From positions 1 to 51,642 of the forward strand of contig CAMCRE010000010.1 of assembly GCA_945877255.1 (NCBI GenBank): a stretch of DNA of 51,642 nucleotides, written 5' to 3'. Numbering within the stretch: position 1 is the stretch's first letter; every line of letters starts with the position of its first letter. Positions 1-8,392 of this stretch are shown here, piece after piece. The notes below the pieces were generated by a model. The model ran no database searches, was not told the DNA's origin, and saw only the letters and a list, made by a program, of their open reading frames with translations. The position numbers and the translations under genes were made by a program. The stretch is from an uncultured Erysipelotrichaceae bacterium. Its GTDB lineage: Bacteria > Bacillota_I > Bacilli_A > Erysipelotrichales > Erysipelotrichaceae.

Positions 1-1
1 A

Positions 2-3000
2 TGTTCCAGTAAATGTTTCATTTTGGTTTTGGATTGTAACGCTTGGTTTATCCCATCCTTTAAACTCCCATACACCATCGTTTATTGGTAGTGGGCTAAT
101 ATCAATTGAAGCATCTACTTCCACTAGCTCACCATTACTTGCAACGATTTCAGTGTTTTCAACTCTATCTAATAACGCTTGTGGTAAAGTAACTGCGTCC
201 ACACTACTTCTAAATTCATGTGAAACTGAATATAATCGCTCTCTACGTAAAATATATGAATTAGTATTTGTTTTTTCTAGATGATACATACCAGAACTAT
301 CAATTAAATTAACACGTAAATCAGGAGAAACATTACCTGAAATCTCCACAAATGTTTTATCAACATTATTCGCATATTCATGTGCAAACGCCTGAATATT
401 AATAACTGTCGCATCGTTTGCATCACTATTTACTACTAATTGTGATGGTGCTTTTAAGTAAATTGTTCCGGCACCAGCAAGGTTTTCAACGTTCATTAAG
501 TCATTTAACCATAATTTAGAACCCGCTTCTACATTTAAACGATTGGATAAAACTGTATGATTTTCTAACTGTAATGTTGCATTTTCAGTTAAGTTTAAAT
601 TACCCACATTTATTAAATTAATATTATTAAATGTAGAGTTTTTCAATGTAACATTACTATCACTCGCATTGCTTGCATCAATAAATGGTACATTTTTTGA
701 ACGAACAGTCACATCCACACGACCAGTTAATTGATGATTTTCTCCAAGAATAATACCATTATCAACTTTTGCAAACTCCGAATCAATCACTACAGTAGCA
801 GGAATATTACTATCAGAACTTTCATTACCAACAACAATTTTATTAAAACGTGTATCAGAAAAACCGTTCAATACAACAACTTTTCCGTGTGTTCCACTAG
901 TTGATGTTTCACCACCAGTATATATTATTGGTCTTATATCATTTTGTTGCTGAGATAATGTTGTAGAAGTATTATCAAATGTTAAAGTATACCCATTTGC
1001 ATACATTTTAGCTTCTTGACCAGCATCCGCTAACATTTTTAAATTTGTGTTTTTAAATGTAACATGATCTTCTAACTTAATTTTAGAACCACGATATAAA
1101 ATTTCATGGTTTTGACCATCAATTGTAATAGCTTTATCAATAATTAATGGTTGATCCCCACGTTGTTCTCTAAATCTAATATTTTCAACTAAATAAATAA
1201 TATCATTGTCTTTAGCAACACTAATCGCATGTTTTAAACTCTCATAAGGTTGCGCTTCTGTTCCAGCACCAGCAGTTGAATTTTCATCACCGTCACGTAC
1301 ATATAATTTATTGATAACAGGAGCTTCAAAAACCGATTCTGCAAAATCGTTTGTTAAGTTCATGTATTCCTTATACAATGTCGTTTTCAGTGTTCTTACA
1401 GCGTTCACACCTGTTGTTATCGCAACACCATTTAGCTTGTTGCGTTTCATTGTTTGTAAATCTTGTTGTACTGCTTGTGTCATTTTTTGCTGCAAGACAG
1501 AAAAATTATCAGCACTAGAAATTGGCTTTAATTGATCTTTTTTATTTATCCTTTTATTAAACATATCCAACTTAAATGCTTTTAAACTTCCTTGATACTT
1601 AGAATCTAAAATCGCATTTAAAGCTTCACGATCATTAGCATGCTTCCCAGAAACGTATGCCATCATTCCATTTGTATAACCATATTCTGCTAATAAATCA
1701 TACGCATTACGTCGGAATGTCAAATCCCCACTAACCGAATCATCATGTTGCATTGCGGCATAAATTGGTTCAAATAAAGGCACAACTAAATACTCATTTT
1801 GAGGAACCACTCCTGTTGATTGAATACCTTTAAACGCTAAACGACCAGAAGATAAATTTTTCTCCACAAAATCAGAAAATTGAGTAACTTGTGCCGCTTC
1901 ATCAACTGTTAAATTACTAATATTATCGTTCATTCTTCCAGCATAACTAGCAACACCTGAATTATCTTCTATTAAAGATATTTTATTTAATAAGATAGCC
2001 TTATCTTCATTAGAATTTTGCAGTATTGCCATCGCTTCGGCATAATCTAATGTATAAATAACATCCATCATATTAGACATATACAACTGAATATCGCTAT
2101 CTTTTCTAAATTTTGTAGGTGTACTATTTTGTGTACGATTATTACCTAATGTATATGCGGTATTCAAATTAAACATTGGATTATAACCAGATTCAGCAAC
2201 ATTTAGAGATTCAAATAATCCTCTAGCAAATGTCTCAACACTTTTGTCTTTTCTTCTCCCATATCCATTGAACCATATTTTTTCATCAAAAATATGTGTT
2301 AATTCATGTGTATAAGTGGAATGTCCACGATCTGTTAATGCTTTTGCTAAAAAATATGTTACACTAGTTTTTCCGTTCGCTTGTCCGTCAGCAACAAAAT
2401 ATTTTGCATACATTTCTAATGGAGCAAAAAACTCTCTCACACCTTCTAAAGCATTCACGCCATATTTATCTGACCATAAATAACGTGGATCGCCAGAACC
2501 AAGTTTTTGCATCGTATCCACAACATAAACGTCCGGATGAGCGGTAAATTCAGCCTTTTTATCTGTTAAACGATACCAAAATTCAATAAATTGTTGTTGG
2601 TGATTCCCATAGTGTTGTAATTTAGTATATAACTCTGTTTTAAAATCTGGTGTCGTTTGACGGTTAACATATGTATCTACCAAGCCATACGTTACAGTTT
2701 TAGTAGTTGCAATCGCATATATACTTGAACTCGATAAATTTAATAATGGTAAGATATGATTTTTCATATTCGCATTACGACGTAATATCGTAGTAATACT
2801 GCTATCACCAATTTCAGAACGTGATTCCACAATTAATGCTTTTGATGTTTCCTTAACCCAATCATTAAAATTCACACCTTGATTAAATTTTGTGTGATTT
2901 TCTTCTAAAAAACTAAAAACATCAGGTTGACCCGTAATTGGAGAAATCAGTTTTGTATAAGTTGCGGCACTATTTTGTAATTTTGCATCAAGATATCCCA

Positions 3001-3691
3001 TTGTACCAATACTAATAATATTTTCTAATGCGTCATTTTTTAGTCCAAATACTTCTGGATAAAATAATATTAAATCTTTAGCTGAAATATTATTAAATTT
3101 AAAATTATACTGACGAGTTAAGTATGTTAATCCTAACATAATTTTGTATTTATTAGTAACAATAAATTGGTCTTCTTTAGGATTAGAATGTTCTAATAAT
3201 GCCACTAAAATGTTTTCTAAATCATTTTTTACAGCATTAAAACTATTTTCCATATCTAACTGTGCCATGTATGTTTTCTTAATTCGTTGATCAATTTCAT
3301 CATTTGTAGGGGTACGACCTAACTCTGTTCTTAATTCAGTTGTTGCTGCTGTACGATCTAATGTTCGCACATATGGATTTAATGTTGTAAATAAATCCTC
3401 ATACACAATGCTACTAAACTCATTTTTAATTGTTTGGTACTGTTGTGATGCATTCACATTTATTATTCGATACGCATTTTGAGCGGATGGCTGAATAGCA
3501 ACAGTACCATCATTTTGAACAACTAGTACTTTATCTCCCTGTTGCTGTTGTCTAATCACTACTTGATTATTTGCATCTAAAGGAATGGCAGTTTTTACTG
3601 TCGTTGCATTTACAGTTGTTGGTAAAATAGCTGTTGCTGCAATGATTACAGAAAACGCACCTATTGTATACTTTCTAATACTATATTTCAT
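2..3691 (-). CDS. M26-family (IgA1 protease/Zmp-like) surface zinc metallopeptidase, 3' end outside window
   Basis: The reading frame is open from ATG at 3691 to the window edge, 1230 codons without a stop, so the C-terminus is missing. The start follows GGAGGAAATATA. Residues 2-15 contain a YSIRK...G..S signal motif, used for septal secretion of wall-anchored proteins. Residues 462-466 read HELTH, and a second acidic ligand, E486, lies 20 residues on in a GYGRR...ETFARG context. This spacing and context are typical of peptidase family M26 (IgA1 protease, ZmpA/B/C), which cleave host proteins at the cell surface. From about residue 792 the sequence resembles a right-handed beta-helix (repeated short V/I/L-N-x strands). 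From about 1154 it resembles a SHIRT-type repeat (YSVSHEF, then WEFKGWD, FTGT). An LPXTG anchor would be expected beyond the window. The substrate cannot be read from sequence. Confidence 0.85.
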   Translation of the reverse strand, partial: MKYSIRKYTIGAFSVIIAATAILPTTVNATTVKTAIPLDANNQVVIRQQQQGDKVLVVQNDGTVAIQPSAQNAYRIINVNASQQYQTIKNEFSSIVYEDLFTTLNPYVRTLDRTAATTELRTELGRTPTNDEIDQRIKKTYMAQLDMENSFNAVKNDLENILVALLEHSNPKEDQFIVTNKYKIMLGLTYLTRQYNFKFNNISAKDLILFYPEVFGLKNDALENIISIGTMGYLDAKLQNSAATYTKLISPITGQPDVFSFLEENHTKFNQGVNFNDWVKETSKALIVESRSEIGDSSITTILRRNANMKNHILPLLNLSSSSIYAIATTKTVTYGLVDTYVNRQTTPDFKTELYTKLQHYGNHQQQFIEFWYRLTDKKAEFTAHPDVYVVDTMQKLGSGDPRYLWSDKYGVNALEGVREFFAPLEMYAKYFVADGQANGKTSVTYFLAKALTDRGHSTYTHELTHIFDEKIWFNGYGRRKDKSVETFARGLFESLNVAESGYNPMFNLNTAYTLGNNRTQNSTPTKFRKDSDIQLYMSNMMDVIYTLDYAEAMAILQNSNEDKAILLNKISLIEDNSGVASYAGRMNDNISNLTVDEAAQVTQFSDFVEKNLSSGRLAFKGIQSTGVVPQNEYLVVPLFEPIYAAMQHDDSVSGDLTFRRNAYDLLAEYGYTNGMMAYVSGKHANDREALNAILDSKYQGSLKAFKLDMFNKRINKKDQLKPISSADNFSVLQQKMTQAVQQDLQTMKRNKLNGVAITTGVNAVRTLKTTLYKEYMNLTNDFAESVFEAPVINKLYVRDGDENSTAGAGTEAQPYESLKHAISVAKDNDIIYLVENIRFREQRGDQPLIIDKAITIDGQNHEILYRGSKIKLEDHVTFKNTNLKMLADAGQEAKMYANGYTLTFDNTSTTLSQQQNDIRPIIYTGGETSTSGTHGKVVVLNGFSDTRFNKIVVGNESSDSNIPATVVIDSEFAKVDNGIILGENHQLTGRVDVTVRSKNVPFIDASNASDSNVTLKNSTFNNINLINVGNLNLTENATLQLENHTVLSNRLNVEAGSKLWLNDLMNVENLAGAGTIYLKAPSQLVVNSDANDATVINIQAFAHEYANNVDKTFVEISGNVSPDLRVNLIDSSGMYHLEKTNTNSYILRRERLYSVSHEFRSSVDAVTLPQALLDRVENTEIVASNGELVEVDASIDISPLPINDGVWEFKGWDKPSVTIQNQNETFTGT

Positions 3692-3714
3692 ATATTTCCT
3701 CCATCGTTGATTTA

Positions 3715-3720
3715 ATTATA
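3715..3720 (-). promoter_or_regulatory. Extended -10 promoter of the M26 protease gene
   Basis: On the minus strand the sequence is TGTTATAAT, an extended -10 (TGn plus TATAAT), 24 bases before the protease start codon. No good -35 hexamer is visible 16-18 bases upstream. Transcription from the preceding DUF1294 gene could also contribute, since no terminator is evident between them. Confidence 0.5.
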
Positions 3721-3749
3721 ACATATATACTATTACTACTTCTTTAATA

Positions 3750-4010
3750 TTAACCGCTTTTATTAAAAAATATCAATAAAATGCCGATTTGTACTATTAA
3801 TGAAATTATTATTATATTTTGCATGAAATGATGCTTCGTTTTATGTCGAATTAACTGCATCATAAAAAACATCAAACATGCCCCACCTAATATCGCCATT
3901 AACGTAAAATAACTTTCTTTAATGCGATATTTTCTAAAATATTTACTCGCTAACTTATCATAAACAACTAATACTGCACTTAATACATTAATACTTATCA
4001 AATAAATCAT
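3750..4010 (-). CDS. DUF1294 family small membrane protein
   Basis: This 86-residue protein has hydrophobic segments at about residues 1-16, 35-53 and 64-81. It carries the DUF1294 pattern: YDK near residue 18, RI.ES, then GG...F...RHKT. The family length is about 85-90 residues, so it is complete. The function of the family is unknown; some members are fused to cold-shock domains, but not here. The gene overlaps the upstream DUF2200 gene by four bases (ATGA), so the two are probably translated together. Confidence 0.75.
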   Translation of the reverse strand: MIYLISINVLSAVLVVYDKLASKYFRKYRIKESYFTLMAILGGACLMFFMMQLIRHKTKHHFMQNIIIISLIVQIGILLIFFNKSG

Positions 4011-4345
4011 TTCAAAATATTTTCAACTTTCTTACCTTTCGCTAAGTCATCTACAAGTTTATCCATAATACGAATGTTTCTTAATAACGGATCTTCTATT
4101 TCCTGTATCACAACACCACAAACTTTCCCCACAACCAAATGACTATTATCATTTAATTTTGGTGCATTTTCAAAAAATTGTTGTAATGTTAAATCTCTCA
4201 AACAATCAATATCGGATACATCATACTGTGTTAACCAATAAATAACTTGATGTAACTCCTCAATACTACGATTTTTCCTTAAAATTTTATTCACATACAA
4301 ATCATAAATTTTACCAAAATTCATAGCAAACAATTTATGATTCAC
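4007..4345 (-). CDS. DUF2200 family protein
   Basis: I place the start at a GTG at 4345, giving 112 residues that begin VNHKLFAMNFG. This start lies six bases after GGGG and just after the stop of the VOC gene; a longer frame back to 4378 would overlap that gene and lacks family similarity. The protein matches the DUF2200 pattern: YDLYV near the N-terminus, IYWLT.Y in the middle, then VCGV..EEIEDPL-type and DKL.D.LAKGK..E.IL motifs. It is small, soluble and of unknown function. It sits between a VOC protein and a DUF1294 membrane protein and overlaps the latter by four bases. Confidence 0.75.
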   Translation of the reverse strand: MNHKLFAMNFGKIYDLYVNKILRKNRSIEELHQVIYWLTQYDVSDIDCLRDLTLQQFFENAPKLNDNSHLVVGKVCGVVIQEIEDPLLRNIRIMDKLVDDLAKGKKVENILK

Positions 4346-4346
4346 A

Positions 4347-4715
4347 CTATACCCCTTTAACAGCAAAATAAATTCCACTAGGACTACTAAAATTAAAATT
4401 TAAAAATGGTTGTGTATTAATTTCACTAATATTGCTTGTGAATTGCGAAATACGATTGTGTAATAAATGAATATCTGACGTTTCAAATAAAACACTCGCA
4501 ACATTATTAACAACTTCTGGTGATACTTTCGCAATAAATGCTTTATCAAAAACTGTGAAAATAGTTTGACTCGTTAAATTCACTCGCATATCAAATTTTA
4601 AATACCCCATCAATACTTCTTCACTTAAAATTTCAAAACCAATATCGTTCCAAAACTTTTTTTCAGCCTGCACATCCTCTACATATAACATAATATTTAC
4701 AGTATTATTCCACAT
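4347..4715 (-). CDS. VOC (glyoxalase/bleomycin-resistance fold) family protein
   Basis: The 122-residue protein has the vicinal-oxygen-chelate layout of two beta-alpha-beta-beta-beta modules. The N-terminus has M.YV.D...A..FW.D.GF, and the C-terminus has F.F.SP.G..FAVKG. Members bind a metal or a small ligand; some are lyases, dioxygenases or drug-binding proteins, and substrate cannot be assigned here. Start ATG follows GGAGGTAAAAT. It is the first gene of a three-gene cluster with DUF2200 and DUF1294 and lies just downstream of the metQ terminator. Confidence 0.8.
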   Translation of the reverse strand: MWNNTVNIMLYVEDVQAEKKFWNDIGFEILSEEVLMGYLKFDMRVNLTSQTIFTVFDKAFIAKVSPEVVNNVASVLFETSDIHLLHNRISQFTSNISEINTQPFLNFNFSSPSGIYFAVKGV

Positions 4716-4749
4716 ATTTTACCTCCGTTTACTTTAAAATAATACAAAA

Positions 4750-4775
4750 TCTCTTAAAACAATTGTTTTAAGAGA
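4750..4775 (-). terminator. Intrinsic terminator after metQ
   Basis: An 11-bp perfect stem (TCTCTTAAAAC / GTTTTAAGAGA) with an AATT loop is followed on the minus strand by ATTTTGT. It lies 8 bases past the metQ stop and ends the met transporter operon. Confidence 0.85.
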
Positions 4776-4782
4776 CTTAAGA

Positions 4783-5571
4783 TTAAAACGCTACTTTTGC
4801 GTGTCCTTTTAATTTTTCTTCAACAAATTTTTTAACTTTTTCACTTGCCATTACTTTTTTTAGTGCTTTAATTTTAGCACTTTCTAAGTTATCTTCTCTT
4901 GCAACCACAGAAATAGCAAACGTTGAATCATCACCTTTTTCAAAAATTAACCCGTTTGCACTAGGTGTTAATCCAATCTTAGCAATATATGTTGGATAGT
5001 TAAATATTGAATCATGCTCTTTATATGCATCGTTTAACGCTAGTAACCCAACTAATTTAAATTGTAAGTTTTTTGGATTTTCTTTAATTGTTTCTAAAGT
5101 TTGTGTATATGATGCTGGATCTTTTAAAGTAATTACATTATATTGTGCTAATAAACGTAATGCCCTTGATAAATTAGAAGGATCTGAAGGAATCGCTACT
5201 TTTGCATTTGTTGGAAGTGCATCAATAGATTGATATTTACTTGAATAATACGATACAATCGCATCATAAATTGGTTGTAACACCGTTAAATTACCTTTGT
5301 TTCCTTTATTAAACATCTCCATAAACATTTTATGTTGGAAAAAGTTTGCATCTACTTCTTTATTATTTAAAGCGACATTTGCCTGTACATTATCACTAAC
5401 TTTTACAACTTCTAATGTATACCCTTCTTTTGCAATATCTTCTTTTACTAACTCTAAGATATCAAGCATTGGTGAAGTATGTGATGCAACTTTAATCACT
5501 TTAGATTCAGTTTTAGTACATCCTACTAAAAATAAACAAAACGCACATAACGTTAAAAATATTTTTTTCAT
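4783..5571 (-). CDS. metQ: Methionine ABC transporter substrate-binding lipoprotein (MetQ/NlpA family)
   Basis: The protein has 262 residues with a lipoprotein signal peptide and lipobox LVGC (Cys18), so it should be anchored on the outer face of the membrane. The mature part matches the NLPA/MetQ family: SH..P.L, an ANFFQH motif that lines the methionine site, then AIPSDP.N.SRAL.LL. MetQ proteins capture D- or L-methionine, sometimes other amino acids or dipeptides. It is the last gene of metN-metI-metQ and is followed by a strong terminator. Methionine as ligand is inferred from family and neighbours. Confidence 0.88.
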   Translation of the reverse strand: MKKIFLTLCAFCLFLVGCTKTESKVIKVASHTSPMLDILELVKEDIAKEGYTLEVVKVSDNVQANVALNNKEVDANFFQHKMFMEMFNKGNKGNLTVLQPIYDAIVSYYSSKYQSIDALPTNAKVAIPSDPSNLSRALRLLAQYNVITLKDPASYTQTLETIKENPKNLQFKLVGLLALNDAYKEHDSIFNYPTYIAKIGLTPSANGLIFEKGDDSTFAISVVAREDNLESAKIKALKKVMASEKVKKFVEEKLKGHAKVAF

Positions 5572-6228
5572 TTAGTTCTCCTTTTTGGCAAAATAATAGC
5601 CAATACTTTGTAATATATACACATAAACTATAAAAATAATAATTATTCCATGCATCAATGGGTAATTATATTCTTGATAGCCATAGCGATACGCATAATC
5701 GCCAAGTCCACCTGCACCAATTACACCTACAACTGTAGAATAAGCAACTAGACTTAACGCAACCGAGGTTAGTGATAATATCATGTCTTTACGAATACTA
5801 GGCAGTAAAAAATATCTGATCATCTGTTGTTTTGTAGAACCCATACTTATTGCACGTTCTGTAATATTTCTACTGACATTAATTAATGCCTGTTCAATAA
5901 ATCTGGAGTAAAGACTAACCCCCACTAAACTCAAAGGTAATATTGTCGCCGGCAAACCAAAAGATGACTTAAAAATCATACGATTAATCGGTATCAACAC
6001 AAAGATGAAAATTAAAAACGGAATACTTCTTAAACTATTTAAAATTACATTTAAAATTTGATATTTCAAACGATTGTAGTATAATGTTTTTTCAGAATAA
6101 CCATATAGTAGCACACCTAACGGTAATCCTATAAGCAATGTAATAAACAATGTTGTTATCACCATCACATTTGTTTCTAAAAAAGATTTCAAAATTCCTG
6201 GATAATGAATTATTAACTGCTTAACCAT
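5572..6228 (-). CDS. metI: Methionine ABC transporter permease (MetI family)
   Basis: I take ATG at 6228, which follows GGAGGA by eight bases and overlaps the metN stop by eight bases; the longer frame to 6276 would run deep into metN. The 218-residue product has about five hydrophobic segments. It carries the permease EAA-type loop with ...A..MG.....I......P......, visible as ERAISMGSTKQQMIRYFLLP, which contacts the ATPase. It forms the membrane channel of the MetNIQ importer. The length agrees with the family (about 215-230). Confidence 0.88.
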   Translation of the reverse strand: MVKQLIIHYPGILKSFLETNVMVITTLFITLLIGLPLGVLLYGYSEKTLYYNRLKYQILNVILNSLRSIPFLIFIFVLIPINRMIFKSSFGLPATILPLSLVGVSLYSRFIEQALINVSRNITERAISMGSTKQQMIRYFLLPSIRKDMILSLTSVALSLVAYSTVVGVIGAGGLGDYAYRYGYQEYNYPLMHGIIIIFIVYVYILQSIGYYFAKKEN

Positions 6229-6946
6229 TAAAGTATTCCTCCACCAATTGATAATAATCATTTTTAATATTAGCAAGCGGTTGTTTTTTATTTTGTAGAA
6301 TATGCGTTGTCCCTTCCCTCAACAAAACAATTTTATCACACATACTTTTAACTAATGATAAATTATGTGAAACCATGATAATTGCGATTTGATGATCTTC
6401 ATTTAAACGTTTTAATAAATGAAAAATCTCTTGCTCACTTTTCGCATCTAATGCTGAACTAATTTCATCACAAAGTAAAATAGTTGGACTTTGTAGTAAT
6501 GCCATCGCTATCGCAACTTTTTGTTTTTCGCCACCACTTAGTAAACCGCATTTTCTTTTACGTAAGTGTGAAATATTAACGTACGCTAATATTTCATCGA
6601 TTTTGTTTTGATTTGGCTTTTGACCATTTAACTTATCAATTAATTCTAAATGATATTGTACTGTTTTATTTTCCAATAAATTAGCATTTTGAAATATGTA
6701 TACAACAGATTTACGATAATGTCGTAATTCCATTTCAGTAAAATCACTTATAGCAACATTGTTGTAAGTTATACGACCTGAATCTGGTGATACTAGTGAA
6801 TTAATCATTTTTAAAATCGTCGATTTCCCTGCGCCATTTTCACCAACAATCCCAACAATTTCTTGTTTTGACACAGTAAAACTTATATTTTTCAATAATT
6901 GAACATCACTAAATTGTTTTGCGATATTTGTAAGTTCTAATATCAT
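6221..6946 (-). CDS. metN: Methionine ABC transporter ATPase, short form without NIL domain
   Basis: The 241-residue protein is a complete ABC ATPase: Walker A GENGAGKST, Q-loop (IFQNANLL), signature LLSGGEKQKVAIA, Walker B TILLCDEISSALD and the switch histidine (MVSHN). It should energise uptake by MetI and MetQ. Classical MetN proteins are about 340 residues and carry a C-terminal NIL/ACT-like domain that binds methionine and inhibits transport; here the protein ends shortly after the ATPase core, so that feedback is absent. Start ATG follows GAGGAGG. It has its own promoter downstream of purB. Confidence 0.82.
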   Translation of the reverse strand: MILELTNIAKQFSDVQLLKNISFTVSKQEIVGIVGENGAGKSTILKMINSLVSPDSGRITYNNVAISDFTEMELRHYRKSVVYIFQNANLLENKTVQYHLELIDKLNGQKPNQNKIDEILAYVNISHLRKRKCGLLSGGEKQKVAIAMALLQSPTILLCDEISSALDAKSEQEIFHLLKRLNEDHQIAIIMVSHNLSLVKSMCDKIVLLREGTTHILQNKKQPLANIKNDYYQLVEEYFNG

Positions 6947-6960
6947 AAAACCTCCTCAAA

Positions 6961-6989
6961 ATTATAACAAACTGCATTATTAAATGCAA
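6961..6989 (-). promoter_or_regulatory. metN promoter with overlapping inverted repeat
   Basis: On the minus strand TTGCAT (6984-6989) and TATAAT (6961-6966) are separated by 17 bases, and TGT precedes the -10. A palindrome TGCATT-TAAT-AATGCA (6973-6988) covers the -35 and the spacer, a usual place for a repressor or activator site. No S-box or T-box structure is visible in the 48-base gap. Confidence 0.6.
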
Positions 6990-6994
6990 AATCT

Positions 6995-8287
6995 TTACTC
7001 CATAATTATACCAACTCTTTGATATATTTCATCAACGTATTTTAAATGTTTTTGTATGTCGAAACAATTTTCAATATCTAATGTTGCTATTATAGTGTTT
7101 TGACTTAAAAGCGTTTTAAAATCTTTTTTATTTTCCCATGCTTCCATTGCGATTGGTTGTATTAAATCATATGCTGCTTCACGACTAAAATTATATGTTT
7201 CAATTAACTTGCTCATGACTTGCTGAGCAAAGATCACACCATTTGTGGCATAAATGTTTTCTAGCATTTTATCTTCAAAAACCGTTAAATTAGATAATAC
7301 GTTATTAAATCGCACTAACATATAATCTAGCAAGCATGTTGCATCACAGCTCAAAATACGCTCTGCACTAGAGTGTGAAATATCACGCTCATGCCATAAT
7401 GCAATATTTTCAAACGCAGACAGCATATAACCACGCATAATACGTGCACATCCTGCCATATTTTCTGATGATATTGGATTTCGTTTATGTGGCATAGCAC
7501 TACTTCCTTTTTGATTTTTATGGAAATACTCTTCTACCTCTCGCACTTCAGTGCGTTGCAAGTGGCGAATCTCAATACCAATTTTTTCAATCGTACTCGC
7601 AATTAATGCTAGTACAGAAAAATATTCAGCATGACGATCTCTTTGAAGTGTTTGCGTCGATATATTACTTGAAGTCAAATTTAACTTAGCACACACGTAA
7701 TCTTGTACAAAAGGTGGTGTATTGGAAAACGTTCCTACTGCCCCAGATATTTTACCGACTTCAATTCTTTTACGAACTGCATTAAATCTTTCTAAATGAC
7801 GTGTTATTTCATCATAATACAACGCAAACTTTAATCCAAACGCTGTAATATCGGCATGAATACCATGTGTTCGTCCTATACATGGTGTATTTTTGTATTG
7901 CAATGCTTTTTTTCTTAATGTTTCTTTTATTTGAATTAAATCATGATATAAAATAGCATTTGCTTGTTGGTACAAAATACCGTATGCAGTATCGACAACA
8001 TCTGTTGATGTTAAGCCATAATGCACCCATTTTTTTTCTTCACCTAAATATGATGATACATTTCTTGTAAACGCAATAACATCATGTTTTGTTTGTTGCT
8101 CCAAGTCTATAATACCTGGAATATCAAATTTAGCGTTTAATTTTAATTTTTTAATATCTTCATCTGGAATAACACCTATTTTATTCCAAGCTTCACAAGC
8201 TAATAATTCTACTTTCAAAAATGCGTTAAACTTGTTTTCATCTGAAAAAATATTACGCATCTCTTTTCTACTGTATCTTTCTAACAT
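6995..8287 (-). CDS. purB: Adenylosuccinate lyase
   Basis: PurB cleaves SAICAR to AICAR and adenylosuccinate to AMP, in purine synthesis and the purine nucleotide cycle. The protein has the superfamily signature GSSAMPHKRNP, and other conserved parts GLTSTDVVDTA and RTHGIHAD, with the catalytic His in the latter. Length is 430 residues, as usual. I choose ATG at 8287 (MLERYSRKEM) because GAGG lies seven bases upstream; the ATG just before it is too close. It stands alone with no other purine synthesis genes nearby, and metN follows at 48 bases under a separate promoter. Confidence 0.93.
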   Translation of the reverse strand: MLERYSRKEMRNIFSDENKFNAFLKVELLACEAWNKIGVIPDEDIKKLKLNAKFDIPGIIDLEQQTKHDVIAFTRNVSSYLGEEKKWVHYGLTSTDVVDTAYGILYQQANAILYHDLIQIKETLRKKALQYKNTPCIGRTHGIHADITAFGLKFALYYDEITRHLERFNAVRKRIEVGKISGAVGTFSNTPPFVQDYVCAKLNLTSSNISTQTLQRDRHAEYFSVLALIASTIEKIGIEIRHLQRTEVREVEEYFHKNQKGSSAMPHKRNPISSENMAGCARIMRGYMLSAFENIALWHERDISHSSAERILSCDATCLLDYMLVRFNNVLSNLTVFEDKMLENIYATNGVIFAQQVMSKLIETYNFSREAAYDLIQPIAMEAWENKKDFKTLLSQNTIIATLDIENCFDIQKHLKYVDEIYQRVGIIME

Positions 8288-8307
8288 CATATCACCTCGT
8301 CTATGCA

Positions 8308-8313
8308 ATTATA
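8308..8313 (-). promoter_or_regulatory. Extended -10 promoter of purB
   Basis: The minus strand reads TGGTATAAT, an extended -10, 21 bases before the purB start. The hexamer at 17-base spacing is poor (TAGCGA). There is no PurR box or purine riboswitch that I can recognise. Confidence 0.5.
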
Positions 8314-8354
8314 CCATACTTCACACTTTATCGCTACTTACCTATAAATAAAAT

Positions 8355-8388
8355 GAATGTGTATTCATCGTATGATGAACGCACACTC
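8355..8388 (-). terminator. Intrinsic terminator after the lipoprotein gene
   Basis: A 15-position hairpin (GAGTGTGCGTTCATC / GATGAATACACATTC, with two G-U pairs and one mismatch) with a four-base loop is followed on the minus strand by ATTTTATTT. It starts five bases past the stop of the 8393-9076 gene. Confidence 0.75.
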
Positions 8389-8392
8389 ACTT

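Noticed and set aside
1311-1535. Plus-strand frame of 74 codons opposite the M26 gene
   Set aside because: It lies wholly antisense within the long protease frame, has no RBS and no recognisable domain.
6947-6994. S-box or T-box riboswitch before the methionine transporter
   Set aside because: The gap is only 48 bases, too short, and is explained by a promoter and palindrome.
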